Shown piece after piece: positions 14,190-19,248 of a DNA stretch of 19,248 nucleotides. Below the pieces are notes generated by a model. It saw only the letters and a program-made list of their open reading frames with translations, did no database searches and was not told where the DNA came from. Position 1 is the first letter of the stretch. Each line of letters starts with the position of its first letter. The DNA is taken from positions 1-19,248 of the forward strand of contig CABTXQ010000022.1 in the NCBI GenBank assembly GCA_902488835.1, read 5' to 3'. The stretch comes from an uncultured Ileibacterium sp. GTDB taxonomy: Bacteria; Bacillota; Clostridia; Peptostreptococcales; Anaerovoracaceae. The position numbers and the translations under genes are program-made.

Positions 14190-15209
14190 TCAATCAATAT
14201 TGTTGGGAAGCTCTTTCGCCTCTCTAATATCCTTTTTATCAGGATTTTTAACTATCTTATCATATATTGTAAGGGTTTCAACAAACTGACCCTTATTATC
14301 TACATATATCTCCTCATAAACAGCAGACTTCACTCCATCATCCGCTTTAACGCTTATTGGCTTAAATACTTTATTGCCAACCTTATCCTTTACAATTACT
14401 CCTGTCTTGCCATTTTTCTTTACAATACTGGAATTCTTGATAATAAGTCCTCTACCGCTTGAAACAGTTATTCTGAGCTTTGCCTCTCTTAATTTCAGCA
14501 GTCCGTCAAAATAATCCTGACTTTGAATGACTATTCTGACCTTTCCTGATTTTTCCTCAGATGCAACGACCTTGCCTCTAATTATATTTCCTGAGCTCTT
14601 AAACTCAAGGTAAAAATCCCTTCCAACGTTGAAATTCTCCGCATCCTTTTTGTCTATAAAGAAAACTATGCCCCATGGGCCATTCTCCACTATCTTAAAG
14701 ATTGGTGTGCCATTTCGTGCAATGGATTTGGAGAACCTTTGTGATTTTTTCTTAACATGCTTCTTTAGAAATTCCTCAGTCATAACCGGAAGTTCATTTG
14801 GAGAGAAAATATCCTCTAATCCATCGGATTCATACATAACAAACCCTGCGTCTGCTGCTTTTCCATCATCAGTTAACTTAACGCTTTTCGGAACATCTCT
14901 CGTTACATCCCCATATTGGGTTCCTGCTACATTTCCTCTATCTTTATTGAGTTCTACAACTTTATCTCCATATCCTACAAGTTTTCCCTCTTTGGCAATT
15001 CTTTTGACCGAGGATGAATCTTTTGCAGCATAGATTGTCTCTTTCCTAACAAGATATGCATCGACATCGAGTTCTTTGCTAATATCGCCGGGTTTAGCAA
15101 TATAATCTCCTCTTAGTAAACCCACAATTGACGGCACTCCATAAATAACCGATGCAAGCAATACTACAATTATTATATATATAGCTATCCAGCCGGCTTT
15201 TTTTCTCAT
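14190..15209 (-). CDS. HlyD-like membrane-anchored protein of the division cluster
   Basis: This 339-residue protein has one N-terminal transmembrane helix (about residues 7-27, after MRKKAG) and a long extracytoplasmic part rich in short beta strands, resembling HlyD or membrane-fusion adaptors. Recognisable stretches include an early YLVRKETIYAA and a later VFFIDKKDAENFNVGRDFYLEF. Similar HlyD-labelled genes occur, from memory, just before yggS and sepF in many Clostridia, with no ABC or RND partner nearby, as here. Its role is unknown; the position suggests envelope or division work rather than efflux. The ATG at 15209 has AGGAG at about 6 nt. It is the first gene after a good promoter and its stop overlaps the region just before ylmE. 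Confidence 0.75.
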   Translation of the reverse strand: MRKKAGWIAIYIIIVVLLASVIYGVPSIVGLLRGDYIAKPGDISKELDVDAYLVRKETIYAAKDSSSVKRIAKEGKLVGYGDKVVELNKDRGNVAGTQYGDVTRDVPKSVKLTDDGKAADAGFVMYESDGLEDIFSPNELPVMTEEFLKKHVKKKSQRFSKSIARNGTPIFKIVENGPWGIVFFIDKKDAENFNVGRDFYLEFKSSGNIIRGKVVASEEKSGKVRIVIQSQDYFDGLLKLREAKLRITVSSGRGLIIKNSSIVKKNGKTGVIVKDKVGNKVFKPISVKADDGVKSAVYEEIYVDNKGQFVETLTIYDKIVKNPDKKDIREAKELPNNID

Positions 15210-15249
15210 GCATACTCCTGTCGCTTAATTTTACATTAAAAATCTTTTT

Positions 15250-15278
15250 ATTACAATATATATTTATTAATATGGCAA
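15250..15278 (-). promoter_or_regulatory. Promoter of the division cluster
   Basis: On the minus strand, TTGCCA (15278-15273), a 17-nt spacer and TGTAAT (15255-15250) give 5/6 matches in both boxes. It falls in the 78-nt gap after trmD. The leader to the HlyD-like ATG is about 33 nt and holds the SD. A weak A/T-rich inverted repeat (15276-15295) overlaps the trmD stop and the -35 box. Confidence 0.7.
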
Positions 15279-15287
15279 AATATGAGT

Positions 15288-16037
15288 CTATTTTGTGGTT
15301 TCGTTGTTTTCGTTTAAAATTTTTTCTATAATTTTTCGTTCTTTTTTTGTAAATTTTCTTTCCGATTCTATATATTCTTTAAATAAATCTGGCCTTCTTT
15401 CTTTAGTTAGTCTGAGACTTTCTTTGAATCTATAAAGACCTATCAATTCATGATTTCCACTTATTAAAATATCTGGAACTTCTCTTCCTATTACTTCTCT
15501 AGGCTTAGTGTATTGAGGATATTCAAGCAGCCCCGAATATATTGATTCATCTTCCATACTAAAACTGCTTGCAAGCACTCCATCAATAAACCTTGAAACG
15601 CAGTCGATTAGAAGCATTGCCGGTATTTCTCCCCCCGTAAGAATATAATCTCCAACTGAAATTTCTTCCGCATCAAGTTCATCAAGTGCTCTTTGATCAA
15701 TGCCCTCATAGTGTCCGCAAAGTATTGTAACCTCTTGAAGCGAAGAAATTTGTCTCGCCTTTTCTTCGTTAAGTACCTTACCTCTTGGAGACATATAAAC
15801 AAATTTACCTTGAAGATTATTAGCTTTTACTGCCGATATAATGGGTTGAACTTGCAATATCATTCCAGGGCCACCACCAAATGGTGTATCATCAACACGT
15901 CTATGCTTATCTTCTGTATACTCTCTGAAGTTTATCAAATTTATTTCTATTATACCTTTTTCTTCCGCCCTGCCGATAATGCTCTCTTGTAAAGGTGTAA
16001 ACATCTCAGGAAACAATGTCAGTATATTAAATTTCAT
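15288..16037 (-). CDS. trmD: tRNA (guanine37-N1)-methyltransferase
   Basis: TrmD methylates G37 next to the anticodon in a set of tRNAs using S-adenosylmethionine, which prevents +1 frameshifting. It is a SPOUT trefoil-knot dimer. The 249-residue product shows the family start MKFNILTLFPEMF, then RRVDDTPFGGGPGM, MSPRGKVL, LCGHYEGIDQRALDEL and the knot loop VGDYILTGGE. Length is normal. The ATG at 16037 lies 1 nt after the rimM stop, so it is coupled to rimM. The usual next gene, rplS (L19), is absent; a promoter and the division cluster follow instead. Confidence 0.97.
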   Translation of the reverse strand: MKFNILTLFPEMFTPLQESIIGRAEEKGIIEINLINFREYTEDKHRRVDDTPFGGGPGMILQVQPIISAVKANNLQGKFVYMSPRGKVLNEEKARQISSLQEVTILCGHYEGIDQRALDELDAEEISVGDYILTGGEIPAMLLIDCVSRFIDGVLASSFSMEDESIYSGLLEYPQYTKPREVIGREVPDILISGNHELIGLYRFKESLRLTKERRPDLFKEYIESERKFTKKERKIIEKILNENNETTK

Positions 16038-16038
16038 C

Positions 16039-16578
16039 TTAAATAAACCCCGGAATAAGTTCTACCTCGACTGTTTTATTGTTTATATCTATTTCTTTAA
16101 TGAATTCTGAAACTCCCGGTATAAGGACTTCCTTATCTCCCGTACTTTTAACGACATATATAGGCTGTCTCCTATTGGTCATGATATCAACTATTTTTCC
16201 TATTTCTTTTTCACTTTTTCTGTCGTACACAGTCATTCCTATTAGATCCCTCACATAGATCTCATTCTCATCAAGTTGGCTCATGTCAGAATCTGATATA
16301 AAGATTTTTCGCCCTGTCAAATTAGCAGCTTTCGTACGATCTTTTATTTCATCAAACTGAACAACAGGAAATCCGTTAATCATTGCTACTTTGCTTATCG
16401 TAAGCCAAATTTCATCGTCTTCTTTTTTGATCAAGACTTTTTGCTTTGGTTTTATGTTCCTCAAACTACCAGAATAAATATTAAGCCTTATTTTGCCATC
16501 TATGCCAAAAGCTTTTCCAAGTATTCCAATCTCTATATTGTTGTTCTTTTCTTTTATCATTTTATATGTATTTTTCAT
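16039..16578 (-). CDS. rimM: 16S rRNA processing protein RimM
   Basis: RimM binds S19 and assists maturation of the 30S head. The product has the N-terminal beta-barrel (IEIGILGKAFGIDGKIRLN, then GFPVVQFDEIKDRTKAANLTGRKIFI) and the C-terminal PRC-barrel (YVRDLIGMTVYD, GKIVDIMTNRRQPIYVV, EVLIPGVSEFIKEID). Four starts are possible: TTG 16614 and ATG 16596, 16578 and 16560, and none has a clear SD. I choose 16578 (179 residues) because a TTGACA-17-TAGAAT promoter ends 7 nt before it, predicting a leaderless message. The TTG lies inside a terminator hairpin and can be excluded. If the promoter reading is wrong, 16560 (173 residues) is the next best. Confidence 0.92.
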   Translation of the reverse strand: MKNTYKMIKEKNNNIEIGILGKAFGIDGKIRLNIYSGSLRNIKPKQKVLIKKEDDEIWLTISKVAMINGFPVVQFDEIKDRTKAANLTGRKIFISDSDMSQLDENEIYVRDLIGMTVYDRKSEKEIGKIVDIMTNRRQPIYVVKSTGDKEVLIPGVSEFIKEIDINNKTVEVELIPGFI

Positions 16579-16585
16579 ATTAGAT

Positions 16586-16614
16586 ATTCTATGCATGAAA
16601 AGGGCACGTGTCAA
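16586..16614 (-). promoter_or_regulatory. rimM promoter overlapping a terminator; leaderless start predicted
   Basis: On the minus strand, perfect TTGACA (16614-16609), a 17-nt spacer, and TAGAAT (16591-16586) end 7 nt before the ATG at 16578. The TTGACA spans the loop and the first bases of the 3' arm of the khpA-rimM terminator hairpin. Confidence 0.65.
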
Positions 16615-16628
16615 TCTTACACGTGCCC
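16598..16628 (-). terminator. Terminator between khpA and rimM
   Basis: GGGCACGTGT and ACACGTGCCC form a perfect 10-bp stem (16628-16619 with 16611-16602) with a 7-nt loop, followed on the minus strand by TTTT (16601-16598) and then CATGC. The stem is G+C-rich, but the T run is short, so partial read-through is possible. The plus strand has no T run after it. Confidence 0.68.
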
Positions 16629-16660
16629 AATATTAAACTATAAATGATCGCCAATAGTCA

Positions 16661-16894
16661 TTAGTCATCTACGATGTCAACTACCACTTTTCTGTTTTGC
16701 TTCAAAGCAGCAGCTCTTACAACAGTTCTTATAGCTTTTGCTATTCTTCCCTGCTTGCCGATAACCTTACCCATATCATCCTTATCCACGTTAAGTTTAA
16801 CAACGATTGTTCCGCCATTTTCCTCAACATTAGTTCTTACTCCATCAGGGTTTGACACGAGAGCTCTGGCGATGAGTTCTACTAATTCACCCAT
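16661..16894 (-). CDS. khpA: KH-domain RNA-binding protein KhpA
   Basis: KhpA (YlqC) is a 77-residue single KH-domain protein that, with KhpB in related bacteria, binds many RNAs and affects cell elongation. The type II KH fold is visible: MGELVELIARALVSNPDGV, a beta segment (GGTIVVKLNVD), and the RNA-binding GxxG loop in GKVIGKQGRIAKAIR, with a final VVVDIVDD strand. The ATG at 16894 has GAGG about 8 nt upstream. It follows rpsP by 26 nt, its usual place, and is the last gene before the hairpin terminator at 16598-16628. Confidence 0.95.
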   Translation of the reverse strand: MGELVELIARALVSNPDGVRTNVEENGGTIVVKLNVDKDDMGKVIGKQGRIAKAIRTVVRAAALKQNRKVVVDIVDD

Positions 16895-16920
16895 ATACCT
16901 ATCCTCTCTTCTGACTCAGA

Positions 16921-17160
16921 TTAAAGACATCCGCTTTTCTTTAGAAGTGCCCTTACTGTATCCGTTGGCTGTGCACCAGTACTGAGCCATTTCTCAGCTC
17001 TCTCCTTATCTATATTGATTTCAGCAGGATCTTTAAGGGGATCATATGTCCCGATTTCCTCGATAAATTTGCCGTTTCTTGGAGTTCTTGAATCAGCTAC
17101 AATAACTCTGTAAAAAGGTCTTTTGTGCGTTCCCATTCTTTTTAATCTGATCTTTACCAT
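16921..17160 (-). CDS. rpsP: 30S ribosomal protein S16
   Basis: S16 is a small, early-assembling protein of the 30S body. The 79-residue product reads MVKIRLKRMGTHKRPFYRVIVADSRTPRNG in sequence order (seen as VKIRLKRMG, RPFYRVIVADSR, FIEEIGTYDPL) and ends TDTVRALLKKSGCL, all typical. The ATG at 17160 has AAGGAG about 9 nt upstream. It follows ffh by 78 nt; that gap contains a short inverted repeat but no convincing promoter or terminator, so it is probably read from ylxM-ffh. Confidence 0.96.
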   Translation of the reverse strand: MVKIRLKRMGTHKRPFYRVIVADSRTPRNGKFIEEIGTYDPLKDPAEINIDKERAEKWLSTGAQPTDTVRALLKKSGCL

Positions 17161-17238
17161 TTATTATTCTCCTTTTATTTATATTATCTATATTATGAAG
17201 CTGAGCAAAATTCATATTGTCAGCTATCAAATCATTTA

Positions 17239-18582
17239 TCAGAAAAGCCCTCTAAACATCTTATTTCGCTTTAATGCTGATGGATTTCCGTTAATCTTCT
17301 TCATCATCTGTTTGATTTCGTTATATCTTTTGATGAGTTTATTAATATCGGAAACACTGTGTCCGCTTCCCTTTGCAATTCTCTTACGTCTTCCGGCATT
17401 GAGAATTCCAGGATCGCTTCGCTCATCTATAGTCATCGACTGAATTATGGCTTTCATAGATTCAAATTCTTTCTCGCTTTTGTCAAGATCGATCTGGTTC
17501 TTTTGTGCCTGTCCTATCCCCGGTATCATATCTAAGATTTTGCCAATTCCACCCATTTTATTGAGCTGTGCAATCTGTTCTAGGAAATCGTTCAAATCGA
17601 ATTTATTCTTCTTGAATTTTTCCGCCATTTTTTCAGCTTCTTCATCGGTATATGAAGCCTCTGCCTTTTCTATAAGGCTCATGACATCTCCCATTCCAAG
17701 AATTCTAGATGCGATTCTGTCCGGATAAAAAGGTTCAAGTGAATCATATTTCTCACCTGTTCCCATGAACTTGATAGGTTTTCCCGTAACCGCCTTCGTT
17801 GATAAAGCAGCACCACCTCTGGAATCTCCGTCCATCTTGGTCATGATTATTCCATCAATTCCAAGAGCTTCATTAAATCCTTCTGAGACATTGACTGCAT
17901 CCTGTCCTGTAAGTGCATCGACAACGAGTAATATCTCATGTGGCCTTATTTCTTTCTTTAGGCGGACCAATTCATCCATTAGATTTTCATCTATCTGAAG
18001 TCTTCCTGCAGTATCTATTATGAGAGCATTATATCCTTTAATCTCTGCTGTCTTTTTTGCTTCCTTAGCTATTGAAACAACATCCTTGGTATTTCTATTC
18101 GAATATACTTCTGTCTTTACGGCTTTTCCTACTATTTCAAGCTGGTCTATAGCAGCTGGTCTATAAACATCGCAAGCACAAATCATAGGTTTCTTACCGT
18201 GCTGTTTTAGATATGAGGCGAGCTTTCCGCATGTTGTAGTCTTACCTGTACCCTGAAGTCCAACGAGCATATATGTACTGAATCCGCTTGGGGAATATGT
18301 CAATTTGCTGTTTGACCCTCCCATCATTTCAACGAGTTCTTCCTTGACTATCTTGAGAACCTGCTGACCTGGGGTCAAGCTTTTCATTACTTCTTCACCT
18401 AAAGCTTTTTCCTTAATATCTGCTACAAAATTTTTGACAACCTTAAAGTTAACGTCAGCCTCAAGAAGTGCGAGTCTTACTTCACGCATCGCCGCGTCAA
18501 TATCCTTCTCTCCTATAACGCCTTTACCTGAAAGACCTCTAAATGTATTCTGTAATTTCTCCGCTAAACCTTCAAATGCCAC
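17239..18582 (-). CDS. ffh: Signal recognition particle GTPase Ffh
   Basis: Ffh (SRP54) binds 4.5S/6S RNA and signal sequences and, with FtsY, delivers ribosomes to the membrane. The 447-residue protein has the N domain (1-90) and the G domain: P-loop GLQGTGKT at 108-115, DVYRPAAIDQLE, DTAGRL from Asp190, TKMD at 248-251 and GDSRGGAALS. An M domain follows from about 320, with the RNA-binding helix-turn-helix in NAGRRKRIAKGSGHS. The M domain ends at MFRGLF with no long methionine-rich tail. The start is a GTG 3 nt after the ylxM stop with only a weak GGCGGA upstream, so coupling to ylxM is likely. The neighbours ylxM and rpsP are the standard SRP-operon context, but ftsY is not here. Confidence 0.97.
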   Translation of the reverse strand: MAFEGLAEKLQNTFRGLSGKGVIGEKDIDAAMREVRLALLEADVNFKVVKNFVADIKEKALGEEVMKSLTPGQQVLKIVKEELVEMMGGSNSKLTYSPSGFSTYMLVGLQGTGKTTTCGKLASYLKQHGKKPMICACDVYRPAAIDQLEIVGKAVKTEVYSNRNTKDVVSIAKEAKKTAEIKGYNALIIDTAGRLQIDENLMDELVRLKKEIRPHEILLVVDALTGQDAVNVSEGFNEALGIDGIIMTKMDGDSRGGAALSTKAVTGKPIKFMGTGEKYDSLEPFYPDRIASRILGMGDVMSLIEKAEASYTDEEAEKMAEKFKKNKFDLNDFLEQIAQLNKMGGIGKILDMIPGIGQAQKNQIDLDKSEKEFESMKAIIQSMTIDERSDPGILNAGRRKRIAKGSGHSVSDINKLIKRYNEIKQMMKKINGNPSALKRNKMFRGLF

Positions 18583-18585
18583 TAT

Positions 18586-18951
18586 TTATTCCGCCATTTC
18601 ATCTAATATGCTAAGAATTGTATGTAATTTATCTCTAGAGGTATTGCTTATATCTTCATTGGATAATATATATTTAATGTATTTGTTAATTATATCAAGC
18701 CTCTTTACGTTATTAAGATATGTAGATATGAGATCTAAGGAATTATCATATTTACTAAGCTCTGACTCCGCCTTTTTCAAATTATAATGTACTGCCTGCC
18801 TTGTTAATCCCATCTCATGCGAAATTTCGGAAAGTGATAAATTCTCATCGTGATATAATCTCATTATCTCTCGCTTTCCGTCATCAAGCAATTTACCGTA
18901 AAAGTCATAAAGAAGACTTGCATATTCAATATTATCAATGTCATTTTTCAT
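18586..18951 (-). CDS. ylxM: YlxM-family putative DNA-binding protein of the SRP operon
   Basis: This 121-residue UPF0122/YlxM protein carries a sigma-70 region-4-like helix-turn-helix (about residues 20-65): YASLLYDFYGKLLDDGKREI, then LSLSEISHEMGLTRQAVHYNLKKAE. Homologues precede ffh in many Gram-positives, and a role in SRP function has been proposed. The frame is open upstream to a GTG at 18981 and an ATG at 18969, but the ATG at 18951 gives the family N-terminus. It lacks an SD and lies 8 nt after the -10 box of a near-consensus promoter, so a leaderless or 1-2 nt leader message is expected. If instead the ATG at 18969 is used, it would overlap the promoter. It directly follows the rRNA terminator. 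Confidence 0.93.
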   Translation of the reverse strand: MKNDIDNIEYASLLYDFYGKLLDDGKREIMRLYHDENLSLSEISHEMGLTRQAVHYNLKKAESELSKYDNSLDLISTYLNNVKRLDIINKYIKYILSNEDISNTSRDKLHTILSILDEMAE

Positions 18952-18959
18952 ACCGATAT

Positions 18960-18988
18960 AATATAACATAGAGAAAAACACCTGTCAA
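18960..18988 (-). promoter_or_regulatory. ylxM-ffh promoter inside the rRNA terminator; leaderless start predicted
   Basis: On the minus strand, perfect TTGACA (18988-18983), exactly 17 nt, then TATATT (18965-18960), a 5/6 -10 box, end 8 nt before the ATG at 18951. The whole -35 box lies in the 3' arm of the rRNA terminator hairpin, and the T run forms part of the spacer. Confidence 0.75.
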
Positions 18989-19011
18989 GCATTTTGTTTG
19001 ACAGGTGTTTT
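18974..19011 (-). terminator. Rho-independent terminator of the rRNA operon
   Basis: AAAACACCTGTCAA and TTGACAGGTGTTTT are perfect 14-nt inverted arms (18975-18988 and 18998-19011) with a 9-nt loop. On the minus strand a T run (18978-18974) ends the hairpin. It begins 13 nt after the 5S rRNA gene and is nearly symmetric, so it could also stop transcription from the other side. Confidence 0.88.
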
Positions 19012-19024
19012 GATTAAATAAAAA

Positions 19025-19138
<114 letters not shown>

Positions 19139-19197
19139 ATATAGAGGTTTGTACCCTCAAAATTGAATAACACTTAAGTGTTTCTCCTAAACCATTT
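19139..19197 (-). other. 23S-5S rRNA spacer with palindrome
   Basis: This 59-nt transcribed spacer holds no tRNA. It contains a perfect 14-bp palindrome AACACTTAAGTGTT (19169-19182) and a small GAGG/CCTC hairpin. Either could be part of an RNA processing stem, but no function is shown. Confidence 0.6.
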
Positions 19198-19248
19198 GGT
19201 CAAGTTATCGACCTATTAGTATCGGTCAGCTAAATACATTACTGCACT
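19198..19248 (-). rRNA. rrl: 23S ribosomal RNA, 3' end (partial)
   Basis: The minus strand reads AGTGCAGTAATGTATT, AGCTGACCGATACTAATAGG and a terminal CTTGACC, the conserved last bases of 23S rRNA. The gene continues beyond the right edge. The exact 3' end is estimated from the conserved CTTGACC. Confidence 0.93.

Noticed and set aside
17199..17225. AGCTGA/TCAGCT inverted repeat between ffh and rpsP as a terminator or S16 leader element
   Set aside because: Only 6 bp with a 15-nt loop and no T run; too weak to call.

Overview
The window is A+T-rich chromosomal DNA from a Gram-positive bacterium of the Clostridia type. The evidence is gene content: addA, a YtrA-type GntR/ABC operon, gpmI, yicC-gmk-rpoZ, rqcH, the ylmE-sepF-ylmG-divIVA division cluster, ylxM-ffh-rpsP-khpA-rimM-trmD, purine-rich Shine-Dalgarno (SD) sites and extended -10 promoters. 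I cannot name a genus reliably. Nearly all genes and the rRNA operon are on the minus strand, so minus is probably the leading strand. Only gpmI and rqcH are on plus.

Layout from left to right. (1) 1-2168, minus: a GntR/YtrA regulator, an ABC ATPase, a membrane permease, and then the start of addA, which runs off the window. (2) 2321-3841, plus: gpmI, divergent from the GntR operon and overlapping aroQ tail-to-tail. (3) 3827-8670, minus: yicC, gmk, rpoZ and then three shikimate-pathway genes. These are a short type I-beta DAHP synthase, a triple fusion of chorismate mutase, shikimate dehydrogenase and shikimate kinase, and type II dehydroquinase. (4) 8779-10482, plus: rqcH, divergent from yicC and overlapping rluD tail-to-tail by 44 bp. 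(5) 10439-15209, minus: a HlyD-like membrane protein, ylmE (yggS), sepF, ylmG, divIVA, lspA and rluD. (6) 15288-18951, minus: ylxM, ffh, rpsP, khpA, rimM and trmD. (7) 19025-19248, minus: 5S rRNA and the 3' end of 23S rRNA, closed by a strong terminator directly in front of ylxM.

The genes are mostly housekeeping: protein targeting, ribosome and tRNA maturation, ribosome rescue, cell division, aromatic amino-acid synthesis, glycolysis and recombination. I saw no mobile element, CRISPR array, prophage or defence system.

The unusual material is regulatory and architectural. In two places (rRNA/ylxM and khpA/rimM) a terminator hairpin carries the TTGACA -35 box of the next promoter in, or at the edge of, its 3' arm. 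That promoter's -10 box ends only 7-8 nt before an ATG that has no SD, which predicts leaderless or near-leaderless mRNA. rqcH has the same promoter-to-ATG geometry. The convergent gpmI/aroQ pair has reciprocally nested terminators, each inside the other gene's coding sequence. The chorismate mutase-AroE-AroK fusion keeps every catalytic residue I could check. All promoter and terminator calls were made by eye; no folding or search program was run.
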